NCBI GenBank assembly: GCA_051294375.1
Contig: CM119267.1
Location: 3,619,793-3,683,792 of the forward strand
Direction: 5' to 3'
Origin: Paraspadella gotoi
Lineage: Eukaryota > Chaetognatha
Length of the DNA stretch: 64,000 bases
Under the pieces are notes generated by a model. That model saw only the letters and a list, made by a program, of their open reading frames with translations. It was not told the origin of the DNA and made no database searches. This document shows, piece by piece, positions 1 through 11,093 of the stretch (its first letter is position 1; the number at the start of each line of letters is the position of its first letter). The position numbers and the translations under genes are program-made.

Positions 1-298
1 CGATCGTCTTAAAATTTTTTTGCGAACAGAATAAAAAAAAATACTCTTTTCGCTTCAAAGCATTTTTCTTTTTTCGATAAAATTTAACATCTTAGCAGGT
101 GGTTAGGGGTAGGTCGACTTGGTCGCGATAAAAAAAGAACCAATTGAGTCTTTGAATAAGTTGATGTAAAAGTTGGACGGCGGTTTCGAAACAATCAAAT
201 TATTGAACGAGGCTGAGACCGGTGACGCAGCCAAGGCAAAACAAGACAAGACAAAACAAAACAAAACTCTTTTCAAGGAAAACTCCTCCACGTCGCTC

Positions 299-619
299 AT
301 GTGTGGGAAATGCCAATGGCGACTCATAGAAATCTCTTGCCTCGCCGTCCTTTCCCTTTTTCTCTTTCTCCTCCTAGTTTATTTTCTCTACACAAAATGT
401 TTTCGCGGACGAAGATCGAGCGATGAAGGAACCGGCGAAGCATCCGCCCACGGAGACGAGCGCCATTCCGTCGACGTCAAGTTCCACGCCGTCGCCGTAG
501 ACGTGGAGGCCGCGCGCCCCACGAACCGTTCTGGACCCGAGTCTCGACCCGAGGAAGGGGACTCTGATTACGGATCCGCGGAATACGATAAAAGAGACCC
601 GCATTCTGTAACCGCGTGA
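299..619 (+). CDS. small single-pass membrane protein, unrecognised
   Basis: I do not recognise this protein. The frame is open from about 170, but the first ATG is at 299, which gives 106 residues. After a short N-terminus with two cysteines (MCGKCQW) there is a strong hydrophobic segment at about residues 13-32 (ISCLAVLSLFLFLLLVYFLY). A basic stop-transfer sequence (KCFRGRR) follows, then an acidic, polar tail of about 65 residues rich in Glu, Asp, Ser and Arg. That arrangement suggests a short N-terminus outside the cytosol or in a lumen and a cytosolic tail. The tail is GC-rich, like the other coding regions here and unlike its AT-rich flanks, which supports real coding. It could be the last exon of a longer gene whose upstream exons lie outside the window. 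The antisense frames are shadows. Confidence 0.5.
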   Translation: MCGKCQWRLIEISCLAVLSLFLFLLLVYFLYTKCFRGRRSSDEGTGEASAHGDERHSVDVKFHAVAVDVEAARPTNRSGPESRPEEGDSDYGSAEYDKRDPHSVTA

Positions 620-1047
620 CAACGACTCTGGCCAAACTATTTTAATTATTACTACATTTTCTCGCGTGATTTTTTTCTTTTTCGTTTACACCGCACGATC
701 TCGTTTTATGTATTATTTCGTCACTTTTTTTTTACCTCTCTTTTGGTGCAAAAGATCTTTTGAGGTTGAGAATTATGAAAGAGAGACCAAACTTTGCATT
801 TTATTATTTGGTTAAATGCAACATTTATGCAAGATTTAAGTATTTTTTAATGTTTTTAAACATTTGAAATTATTTTTTTTGTTTCCATTCAGATGAACCA
901 ATTTCTTTGCTAAAAACGGATAAAATACTGCTAGTTTCTCCATACCTTAATTTAATTTGAAAATGTTGACTCACGTCAATGAACTAAGCGTTTGATTATT
1001 CATTTTTTCCTATTGTTTATTATTTTTACACAGAAAAAGTATTAAAG
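620..1047. other. intergenic, AT-rich
   Basis: There is no ORF with coding character. The end of the stretch holds a pyrimidine-rich run closing in CAG at 1031-1033, 14 nt before the ARF1 start codon. This could be a 5'-UTR or trans-splice acceptor. Confidence 0.5.
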
Positions 1048-1999
<952 letters not shown>

Positions 2000-2613
2000 T
2001 CAAAGTCACGGATCCCATCTCATCTAGTCTCTGTTTTTTGTTAAAACCTTTCTGTATTCGCCATTTTTGGGCGGGTGGTGGGGGCGGTTGGTTTTTTTGT
2101 AGCGGCGTATCATAAATGTACGCAATATAATTTGGATTTTATTTGGATTTTTTCTTTATTAATACGTCTTTGTTTTCTTATCCGTCTCGAGTCAATTAGC
2201 AACGACGACGCCAGAAGTGCCTGAATACAATATTAGCCGCGAGCTGATTATTCGCAATTACATTCGCAATTGTATTTGCTTTCGCGTTCTTCGCACGAAT
2301 GCGCCGATCTTGAATCTCTTACGTCCGGTTTTTTTTTAAATCTTATAGACGATACGAAAAATCATCCGCACGCAAGCGCCTCAGCTTCATTGGGTGGGAT
2401 AGTGGCACTCGTATATTTGCACATTAGCTTCTTCCATTTTTTACTCTGGGGAAAGAAACTTCCGTTTGTTTTCGCTTATAAGACGAATTTTCTCTCGTTT
2501 TGTTAGTTTTTTTTTAGGGGAGGGAGATAGAGAGACAGAAAAACTTTAGCCGTAGTTAAGAGCCCGGGCCGACGCGAGCTGCGGGACATGGGACGATAGG
2601 AATCGTTTGGAAA
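2000..2613. other. intergenic, ARF1 3' flank and CHAC2 leader
   Basis: I see no coding signal. A T-run closing in TTTTTTTTTAG at 2508-2517 is followed by a purine-rich leader running to the CHAC2 ATG. It resembles a splice acceptor with no cis donor visible nearby. Confidence 0.4.
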
Positions 2614-3812
2614 ATGGAGGGGTTCCCGACAGCGACGGCGACGTCGCGGACGACGTGGATCTTCGGTTACGGGTCGCTCGTGTGGAAAGTGGACTTTCCC
2701 TTTGTCCGTAAATGCGTTGGGTACGTCAAGGGCTATAAGCGTCGATTCTGGTTGGCCAGTACGGATCATCGCGGGTACCCCGAGTCCCCCGGTAGAGTCG
2801 TCACCCTCGTCCCTTCAGAGAATCCCGACGATAGAGTTTGGGGCGTGGCCTACGAAATCCCGGCCGACGAAGCTACGAGGAGACACTTGGATCACAGAGA
2901 AAAAGGTGATTTTGATTCGGCAGTCATAGCTGTAGCGGTAGTTTATCCTAACATTGTCTAAATTTAGATGGCAATTGGTGGGATAAGATAAATAAATCCA
3001 AGATAACCCACCTTATCCTGTCCAAAGTCGGGAGCCATATAACTTAATAATTGAATGAATGCATAATTTTATACTATTGGCTATACCAATTTCGCAATAG
3101 TCAGCTTCTTGTAGATTCTAGTGCAATAGTACAATAGTTCAATAGTATTCCTCGATCTGAAGAGAGTGGTCTTTTTATGCCACTTCATTGCAAGGGAAGC
3201 AGTTTCTCTGAGATTTAATCAAGTCGACTAAGATTGTAATTTTCCGGGGTCGTGCTACGTATGTAAAAGGAATTGAGGCCTCTTATCCACGATAGCCTGT
3301 CCAAAGTCGATGGCAAGGTAGCTCATTAATTAAATAATTTTATATAATAATTTTATAAAATTTGATAATAGTATACGTGACTAAAAACAAAACGCAGCAG
3401 AATTCAAAAAATAATCGAAATGAAAGAAGCGTATTAGTCAAGTTGCCATCGTTCCTCACCAGGAGGCTATCGCCGCTGCAACGTGACCTTTTTTCGTCAA
3501 GAAGCGGCGCGCGACGGCGACGGCGTCGATCGCGACGCCGATCTCCCTCGTACTCTTGAGATGACGGTCTACATCGCCGGCGACAACGTGGACGAGTATC
3601 TCGGGCCGAAGCCTCTCGATACCATCGCCGACGTCATCGCCACCACCGTCGGACCCAGCGGCAAAAACTCTGAATATCTCTTGAATCTGGCCGAGGCCAT
3701 GAGGGAATTGGCTCCCGAGGCCGCCGACGACCATCTCTACGAATTGGAGAGACTCGTCCGCGAAAGGCTCCAAGGAAAAGATGAATGGGGCAAAGCTCGC
3801 GCCGAATATTAA
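2614..3812 (+). CDS. CHAC2: gamma-glutamylcyclotransferase, ChaC2-like (glutathione degradation)
   Basis: ChaC enzymes act in the cytosol and cleave glutathione to 5-oxoproline and Cys-Gly. Exon 1 is 2614-2905 and exon 2 is 3463-3812. The 557-nt intron is phase 1 and splits the glycine codon after HREKG. The product is 213 residues. The substrate-binding loop FGYGSLVW lies at about residues 17-24, followed by the family motif RRFW..STDHRG and the segment VWGVAYEIP. The catalytic glutamate is expected in LDHREKG and is present. The C-terminal half, with [13 protein letters not shown] and [10 protein letters not shown], matches ChaC2 rather than ChaC1. A roughly 20-residue N-terminal extension precedes the YGSL loop. 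The intron carries a dispersed repeat (about 2975-3345) that is seen again at 45.6 kb. Confidence 0.95.
2975..3345. repeat. dispersed repeat family E, CHAC2 intron copy
   Basis: Two direct copies of a short block with the core CCTGTCCAAAGTCG lie near 3018 and 3298. Each is followed by a related AT-rich run (TTAATAATTGAAT / TTAATTAAATAAT). The reverse complement of the second copy matches about 45575-45640, in the intron of the RhoGAP gene. I see no coding capacity, so this is probably a non-autonomous mobile element. Confidence 0.6.
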
Positions 3813-4160
3813 TTTATTTATTTATTTTGTTTTTTTATATTCGAGAAGTATTCGTTTTTTTGTTTTGAAGGCAAGTCCGCGCCTTATTTCTACTTTTTGG
3901 TTTTTAGGTGATACGTATCTTTTTGTATCTTCGTTTTGTGACGGCTTGTTACATTTAAGATCTCTTGATTATACTTATACAAATTACCATCATGTTACGG
4001 TATAGTGTCTTTTTTATTTTAAGTATGGTTTGAAATCGCCCATAGTCAGATCAGCGATCATTAGACGTAGTGTCACGCACGTTTGGACTTGTCGAAGGAC
4101 GAGTGACAACTTCGCCGTTCATTTTGGGCCATTTTCGCCATCATCTTCCAAAATAGCATC
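3813..4160. other. intergenic
   Basis: This is the short spacer between CHAC2 and the next gene. It is T-rich and then becomes mixed-composition in the last 120 nt, which probably form a leader. No other feature is seen. Confidence 0.4.
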
Positions 4161-6221
4161 ATGACATCTTCCGAGGGGCTCTTGTCGCTCGTGAACCAAC
4201 TTCAAAACATGGAAACCGCCATGGGCCTCTTCCTAATAGAGACGGCTCTCAAACTCTCCACCTTCCACGATACCAAGTTCTTCGTGATGGTCGACCTTCC
4301 CGAGGGGCGGAAGATCGCCGGCAAGACGGAGATGATCCAATCTTTCGTGGAAGGTCAGCTGCTGCCGACGCCTAGCGACGCCAAGATCGAACTTAACCCC
4401 AGCGTCTCCGCACTGGTAGAGATTCCACTGAGAGGCGGGATAACGCCCACCCCGGTCAGCATGTTCAGCTCCAATTCCGCCAAGCAGGACTCTCGGTAAA
4501 TCTGCGATTCTTCCAGGGGGAAACGAAGAATCCTATAGTTAGGGACGACGTGATAATCGAAATTTGGGGTTTATTTTACTTTCGCCGACTGGGTTTAGGG
4601 AGGGGTTAAGGGTTGCTTAGGGGTGGTTTGGGGTGGTTATTAAAGCGTTTGATTAAAATTCTAAAAGTGAGGAACGAACAACATTATACTAATGAACATT
4701 TATGTATACAAAATTTTTATGCAGTAGGCCATATTTATATTAGTACTAATCCAATAAATGTTACAATTTCAAAATTGTTTTTGTAAGATTTTTTTGCAGA
4801 TTTGGATTCGTCATGAAAAGTTGATATGAAGAAATATAGCTCTTTTTTAAAAATTCTTTCATTAAGTTGATCAAATATAAAAAAACCTATATTTTAAGCT
4901 AAAAAATAGAATTTTATATATTAAATAGTGTTTTTTTTTTAATTTTTAACCCACTTAATAAAAACCGCGGTAGGCGAAAGTAAAATTTAGCCAAAATTTG
5001 TTTCCCCATGTTTCTTCCCCTGGTTCCAGACCGTTCCGCCCTTATCCACCCGCCAGTTTTCGTCAGCCCTACATGTCTTCCTACGATTCTTCCGTCGCCG
5101 CCATGAATCGCTCCGCCGTCTACGACGCCGCAGGCCCTCGCTCCGTCAAGTCGCCGAAGATGAGTTCGGGCGGCGCCTTGTCCCCGAAAGTGGAGACCCC
5201 CTACGACGGGATTTCATCGTCGGGGCGAAAGCGCGCCGGTCAGCCAGGATCGCTCTACGACCCCGCCGGCGTCGCCTCTCCCAAGATGCGAAAGGAAGAA
5301 CTGAAGATCGAAGGCGGAGACGCGGAGGAATCCTCGGTGGTTGGCGACGACGAGGACGACAGCCTCCAGGAGATTTACCCCGACGATGACAATCACGCCG
5401 GCGTCGGCGGCGGCGACGACTACGTCATTCCTTCGTCGGTGGCGCAAGCTCATTTGGCAGGCTCCGTCAAATCGTACTCTCCTTTCGCCACCGCCGGACA
5501 TCATCACCACTCGGACCTGAACAGCGAGGACCACGCCCACCGTATCGCGTTGGCGCAGCAGTTCTCCTACGACGACGTCAAAGCCAAAGACTCGACGGGG
5601 TTCAAGGTGATCGCCAGCATCGTCTACGCCAAGGCCAAGGAGCTTGCCGCCGAGTGCCCCATTCCCAACTACAAGGGGCCCGAGGTGAACAACTACCTTC
5701 GTCAAGAATACCTAGCTTGGTTCGCAGCCACCTTTCCCCGGTTGTACGACACCAAGGCGACGGCCCTCTTCCGCGCCCGCATGCAAATTTGTTTTCAAAC
5801 TATTCGTAAGAAACTTTTTCCGCCGCAACCGTCGCCGCAACAGCAGCAGCACGCGCACATGGGAGCCGTTGCGACGGCGTCTTCCGTGAGTCAAGGCATG
5901 GGCGGCATGATGGTGCCCAGCACGGCGCCTTCATCGGCTTCGGGTACCAGTCTCGGTGGCGGAACAGGGTATCCCGATCGGGCGTTCGGAGACGCCGCCT
6001 CCGTTGACCGTCGCGACGAGATCGGACATCACGATCAAATCGGGCAAGATCACGAGCGGTTGAGTCAAGGCGGCCGCGACGAGGCGGAGGGACAGGATCA
6101 CGAGCGCGATGATCACAACCGGGCTCTTCATTCGGCCAACTTGGAGGCAGGACTCGGGGCAATCCCCCTCAATTCCTACGCCGTCGCCGACAACCGGACC
6201 AACGAAAATTATCCTTTTTAA
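4161..6221 (+). CDS. unrecognised 508-residue protein with a conserved-looking C-terminal module
   Basis: I do not recognise the family. Exon 1 is 4161-4495 and exon 2 is 5030-6221. The phase-2 junction joins ...KQDSR to PFRPYPP and keeps the frame, giving 508 residues. The N-terminal 110 residues look folded, alternating hydrophobic and polar stretches (FFVMVDLPEGRKIAGK). The middle, about residues 112-290, is low-complexity: Pro/Ser/Tyr-rich, then an acidic cluster (GDDEDDSLQEIYPDDD), then a His run. A second compact region at about residues 305-385 has regularly spaced aromatic and hydrophobic residues (KVIASIVYAKAKELAAECP, YLAWFAATFPRLYD, ARMQICFQTIRKKLFPP) and looks like a helical domain with a basic end. 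After a Gln/His run the tail is charged and His/Asp/Arg-rich. Coding is well supported by GC content and by a frame open for 1.2 kb. A nuclear or DNA-binding role is only a guess. Confidence 0.8.
4592..4613 (+). other. predicted G-quadruplex motif in an intron
   Basis: Four G-runs (GGG, GGG, GGGG, GGG) are separated by loops of 4, 1 and 4 nt, which fits the canonical G3+N1-7 pattern. Further G-rich sequence continues to about 4640, where the repeat copy begins. Confidence 0.55.
4640..4940 (+). repeat. dispersed foldback repeat family A, half copy in an intron
   Basis: This segment of the 534-nt intron matches both arms of the palindromic element at 33015-33545. Shared landmarks are TTCTAAAAGTGAGGAAC, AATAAATGTTACAATTTC / GAAATTTTAACATTTATT and TTTGCAGATTTGGATTCG. 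Only one arm is present here. No coding capacity is seen, so it resembles a MITE. Confidence 0.65.
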
Positions 6222-6815
6222 ATATAAATCGTAGGAACCAAAAAAAAAATAACTTTCTAGTCCTCCATGGATCCCGTGTTTCTTTACCCACCGAAAAAAA
6301 AAAGTTTTAATTTTTTTTAACCCTTTTTCGTCGCGTTGTGTTAACATTCGATATTATCCCCGAAGTACAAAGTTTTAAAAAAACACAAAAAGCAAACAAA
6401 TCAGCCCCTCTTCCGACTGAATTTTCATTCTTTCGACGAGCCTCCCGAGCCGATAAAAAAAAAGATCTCATATTTTTTTTTTCACGTGTACTTTTTAATC
6501 CAGAGAATTCCCCAGACGTTTCCATGTTGTCTGTTTTTTATCCCCTTTGTTTTGATCCTTTTTAGCCTTTTGGTCGTAGTGTATCGTTATATGATTACTT
6601 TATATCGAAATCAAGAAGGTTTTTACAAATAAAAAAAGCCTTGGTCTTCAAATCGTTGGGTTTCTTTCAATGTTGATTCTTTGTCATTTACTCTCCATTC
6701 GTCGAATTTTATTCGTCCGCAGATCGGGGCCAATTCGGGGGAGGACTTCTCCCCGCGAGCCAGGCGTGGGATTTTCTTTTGATCTCAAAACTGTTGACAA
6801 TATATCAAAGTAATC
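6222..6815. other. intergenic, T-rich
   Basis: Homopolymer A and T runs and short frames without coding character fill this spacer. I see no feature beyond a probable 3'-UTR at the left and the ANKRD10 leader at the right. Confidence 0.4.
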
Positions 6816-8384
6816 ATGTCTTCGGATCAAGCGGCAGCCGAATCGGTCATGCAAGACCATTTTCCCCTTCATCGGTATTCGAATATAAACGTTAAAAACT
6901 ATGAAATTAGATAAAATTAGTTAATACCATTTAAGTTCAAAATAGAAGGCATTATATGGCCCGGACCATTAAATAAATATAATGCTGAAAGTGAAAATAA
7001 TATATATTTTCAGCGCGTGCCGCGATGGCGATCCCGCCGCCGTTTACGAGCTGGTCACCTCCGGCGAATTCGCCGTCTTCAGCGAAGATTCCTTCTTCGG
7101 TTGGACTCCCGCCCACTGGGCCGCACGCTTTGATCACATTCACTGTCTCGAGATCCTCTCTAGACAAACGGCGCTTGCCAAAACCAGCGACGTCCTCGTC
7201 AGCGGAACGCAACAGACGCCGTTGCACGTTGCGGCGGAGAACGGGGCCGTCGGCGCCGTGGAATGGCTGGTCAAGCGTCGCGCCAATCCCAACAAAAAGG
7301 TTTTTTTTTTTACACATGAGAAATACATATAACGCGAGATTTGGTTCGTCAGGTTTTGATTTGACATCTTTAGGATTATTCTGGCGAATCTCCTCTTCAC
7401 AAAAGCGCGCGGAGCGGAAACGTGCACTGCATCGTCACCTTGATCGAGAGCGGAGGAAACTGTGGCTTGAAAAATGATCGAGGTTCGTACGCATTAACTA
7501 TTACGTGAAAAGGAAATATATATAATATAATATATATAATATAATATAATAATATAATATATATTAAACGATCGATTATTTTCAGGAGAAACTCCGTCGG
7601 ATCTCGCTCGCTCCATGGGCCACATAAACGCCGCCAACGTTTTGTCGGAACGGCAGATTGGCGGCGCTCTTCTTTTCGGAAATGACTCCGCCATCAATTT
7701 CCTTCCCCCTCGCACAAATTCTTTCTCCTCGAGAATGACTCGTATTCCGCTCGTCAATAATTCGCGACCGAAAAGAAATTGCGACCGGGACGAAGAGGAA
7801 ACCATTCGCAAAAGGTATAAACAGATGAGCAGCAACGCAGTTCCCCTATCCTCCGGCTGCAGCAACCAGCCGCAGAAGGAAAAATACAAACCAAGGAAAA
7901 GATGCATAGTCAATTCCTCCTGTCGCTGAGGAACGGAGTGGCTAAAAAATCCCGGGGATCTCCCCGCGTGCCTCGCCCGGTTATAGAATAACAACCCGGC
8001 GTGCTTAGTCGTAATTATTTTTAACTATAATTTTAATTATAATTACGTTTGTACCCGCATCTCAGGATATGCCTCGGCGGTGGCGTTGACTTCGTTCCCA
8101 ACCTCTCCACTCTTTTTGGAGGCGACTGCGAATCTCCCACCGACATGAAAACCGATGAGACCGCTGGATCGGATCAATCTCCTGACGAAGACGTTTCCAT
8201 GATGGAGGAGGAGACGACGCCGGAGCGCGAAGCCTCCCCCGGCGGCGCCATCCCGCCACATCTCATTCCGCCGGTGGACGCGTTGAGCCACGGCGTCGGA
8301 ATGCCGCTCGGTATCGCCGGATTCGACGCCGGGAAACCCGCCCGGTCCAAATGCGTTTGGTTCCGGAGTTCTTGTTATATATGA
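6816..8384 (+). CDS. ANKRD10: ankyrin-repeat protein, ANKRD10 orthologue
   Basis: ANKRD10 is a poorly characterised ankyrin-repeat protein. Five exons are 6816-6874, 7014-7299, 7374-7482, 7586-7814 and 8066-8384, giving 333 residues with all phases consistent. The hallmark FPLHRACRDGD spans the first intron, followed by EDSFFGWTPAHWAARF, the diagnostic second repeat of the family. Three to four ankyrin repeats fill about residues 16-165, shown by TPLHVAAENGAVGAVEWLV, SPLHKSARSGNVHC and ETPSDLARSMGH. A basic stretch (RPKRNCDRDEEETIRKR) sits where the vertebrate protein has a similar KRCLED-type nuclear-localisation-like region. The last exon is acidic and disordered and shorter than in vertebrates. 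Introns are 139, 74, 103 and 251 nt. The last exon depends on a GTATAA donor. Reading through instead would add about 37 residues and stop at 7929, so the C-terminus is less certain than the core. Confidence 0.92.
7514..7565. repeat. AT-only microsatellite
   Basis: An irregular (TATAA)n/(TA)n tract of about 50 bp lies inside an ANKRD10 intron. It is simple sequence. Confidence 0.8.
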
Positions 8385-9153
8385 GGCGTTGTCTTTTCCG
8401 AGGTCGCCTTGCAAACTTTTTTTTTCTTCCGTCTTTCTCAAAATCTCTGGCTAAATTCTCAATCAGCAAATTTTTGTTATTTCTTTGTTGGATTTTATGC
8501 GAAACTCGTCTTCGTGTTTCGTTTTCAGTGAAAAGGAGCTGTTAAAAATGCTGTATTAGCTTGGTTTTTTGGCGACATTGAGGCAGTTATGGTTTGTTTT
8601 TTTTTATTATTATTTTCCAACTACTTGGTAGGAAATATTGTTGCTGTGCCTTAATGCATATTATTTTTCTGTAGATATATTTAGATGTACGATTCCAGGA
8701 CAAGCTTTATCCATATTTTTTTTTGGTTATTTTTTTTTTTCAACGTCTATTTTGACGTTTTACAAGATCATTTATTGAATTCCGCTAATACTAAGGCCGC
8801 GCTTTATATATTTTTTTTCTCGTTTCTTATTCTGTACATTTTGTTGCTCCGTTATCACGATTCGTTTATTCAAATTGACTAATATTAAGAATCTCTCGCT
8901 CTTTTCCTGTCCAAAAAACCGTATTTCCTTTCAAAAAATCTTTTCCATATCACCGCTTGCTTTTTGTCTCAACCACTTTCTGTGGGTTTAATTTTTTGCT
9001 TATATCCTTTCATCATGGTGCTAAGCAATCAATTATTGGTTTTTTTTTTTAGCTATCTGGTAGACAATGATTACACCTTTGCTAGTTACTACATTTGTTC
9101 CTTTACCTAAATCGATTTACTTATTATTCTCTTAGTTGCCGAACCAAGAAAAA
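8385..9153. other. intergenic, T-rich
   Basis: No coding signal is seen. Many T runs are present. TTATTATTCTCTTAG at 9121-9135 is a strong splice-acceptor-like site, 18 nt before the next start codon. Confidence 0.45.
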
Positions 9154-10433
9154 ATGGGTCCCCCTAAACCCTTGATCGAGACCATGTTAATAACCTTTTT
9201 CGACTTTGTGGAGATTACGGCCTCTTTACTCGCCCCTTTCTTTCAATGGCTTAGGCCTCGAATTTGTGACGCTCCGTCTTGCCCCGTCGCCCCTGCGTCC
9301 TTCTGGCCTTTTTCGTCCAAGACGAACGAGTACGACGACGAAGCCGCTGACAATTGCGTCGTGCGAATGACGCTCGTGCTCTTCGCCATTTTCGTCGTCG
9401 TCGCCGTCCTCTGCTTTAGACTCCAGCAGTTCCTTTCTTCTCTCGCTAAGAGACTTGGTTGGAACACGGAGACGCGCGGCACCAACACCTCGACTCGTGG
9501 CACGAACACGCCGCCGCCGATCGAAACAACCGCGGTGGAGACGGCGACGGATCCTGAAGCTGAGACGGTGAACGGGGCGACGGTCGAACGGACCGATTCC
9601 GGTATCTCCAACGACGCTGACGAAGATGCTCTCAAGTACGATCCGTCGATCCCCGCTCAAATATTTTTTTTTTTATGCTTAAATTCATACGTGTTCCTTT
9701 TCCACTCCATTTTTTTTGTTTAGTTGCGCCGCGAGTACTCGCGGAGCAACTCTATAAGTCACTTTTCGGTCAGTCGGTCGGTATGTCTGTCTGTCGGTCT
9801 GTCTCACTTACATTAAAAACGCTTATATTATAATTTGCCTATAGTTTGTGGCTCATTTGTTGAAAATCAAATCTCAGCGACTACTGCCGCCGCTTTTTGT
9901 TTTTTAAAAAAATAAGTAAATAAGTAAAAAAAAAATAATGCAGCGCAACACCTTGGAATAACTGTTCCTTGTTTTCAGTCGAATGAACGTCCTCCTTCGA
10001 TCCCTGACCGGCGCCGCTCGCGACGTCGGCTTTGCCGTCGGCGATAAAGAATCTCGAATCGAGGAATTGAGTTTCGAGAATCGCGCTCTGCGTCAGTGTC
10101 TCGACGACGAAGAGCAGGTGAAGACTTTAGATTTATTCGCTTATTAAGAATTTTGTTGACTTATTTCGTAATAAGTCAGAAATGCAATCACTTGTAAAAT
10201 GTAGAATCGTCATTCCTGGGATATATTTATAATACTAATAAATATATAATTATTAATATTAATATTTTTCCTTTCAGCTTATGAATTGCGTGGTCTGCAA
10301 ATCCGAGCGTCGAAACGTCATCCTTTTTCCTTGCCGCCATTTGTGCCTTTGTGAAACCTGCGCCTGTCACAACTTCGTCGAGTGTCCTTACTGCAGGACT
10401 CGCTGCACCAAGCAGGAAAAGATCTTTCTCTGA
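9154..10433 (+). CDS. membrane-anchored RING-finger E3 ubiquitin ligase, RNF26-like C-terminus
   Basis: This is probably a ubiquitin ligase anchored in an internal membrane. Exons are 9154-9635, 9979-10117 and 10278-10433, giving 258 residues. The first donor (AA|GTACGA) is weak but is the only phase-2 site that joins the frames. A hydrophobic N-terminal helix (about 14-38) and a clear transmembrane segment (about 73-90, MTLVLFAIFVVVAVLCF) precede a low-complexity Thr/Glu-rich linker. A short heptad-like helix (IEELSFENRALRQCL) follows. The RING is at the extreme C-terminus and is of the C3HC4 IAP/MDM2/RNF26 kind. The predicted ligands are C211, C214, C226, H228, C232, C235, C243 and C246, and none is missing. 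RNF26 itself has several membrane segments, so orthology is unproven. Intron 1 holds a fragment of repeat family C. Confidence 0.82.
9725..9800. repeat. fragment of dispersed repeat family C
   Basis: A short hairpin (CGCGAGTACTCGCG) is followed by CTCTATAAGTCACTTTT and a GTCTGTCTGTCGGTCTGTC run. The same order appears at 43150-43310 and inverted at 38740-38860: hairpin, CTCTATAATTCACTTTG, then GTCCGTCTGTCTGTT. This copy is short and lies in the first intron of the RING gene. Confidence 0.5.
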
Positions 10434-11093
10434 TTAATTCAATGAAGCATAGACGAATATTATATTTTTCAATCCAAACATGCCGCGCAGCGAATCATGT
10501 CGACCTTTAATGTGATTCTTTGGTAGCTCATGACGAAAATTCTCAAGTTGATGTTTTTCTTAATCATCTCAGGGAAGAATCTCTAGAAAATCAGGTAGAT
10601 ATTACCTGATTGCCATCAAGTCCAGAATTATAGATGATTTGGTTTTCGTTTTTCGACTCCAACCACCTCACAGTGGCCTTTTTCAGAAAAACAAATTGAT
10701 TTGTATGATTATTTTCATGCAGTATTCTTATTTAGTTAATACCGATGTCTTCCTTATTTCTTGACATGAAATGAAACGCATTCTTCCGTGTAGTACATAT
10801 ATGGATTACACGGTGTGTGACTCATTTTATAAAACGCATTTTTATTTTTCGGATTAACACATCGCAGTGTTATTCTTTATTGATATGAATGTTTGATTCA
10901 ATTTATTACAATTTTTGGAATACTCTTATTTAAATTGTGTCGACTTATTATTTTACAAGAATTTTTAGTTTAAGACTTTCAATCAGTTAGTTTCTTTAAT
11001 GCCTATGTTTACTACTTTAGTTCACCTCAACTCCCTCTTTAGTCTTTACCCCCGTCCTACTTTATAAGCCAAAAAAAGAGGAAAACTTTCATT
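10434..11093. other. intergenic
   Basis: No ORF with coding character is seen. Just before WDR81 there is a pyrimidine tract closing in CTCCCTCTTTAG at 11042 and a TTTATAAG TATA-like element at about 11060. Confidence 0.4.

Noticed and set aside
4592-4640. Interstitial telomere repeat
   Set aside because: The TTTAGGG/TTAAGGG-like words are not regularly repeated. Kept only as a quadruplex motif.
7494-7994. 166-residue minus-strand frame
   Set aside because: It is antisense to ANKRD10 exon 4 and crosses its introns and an AT microsatellite.
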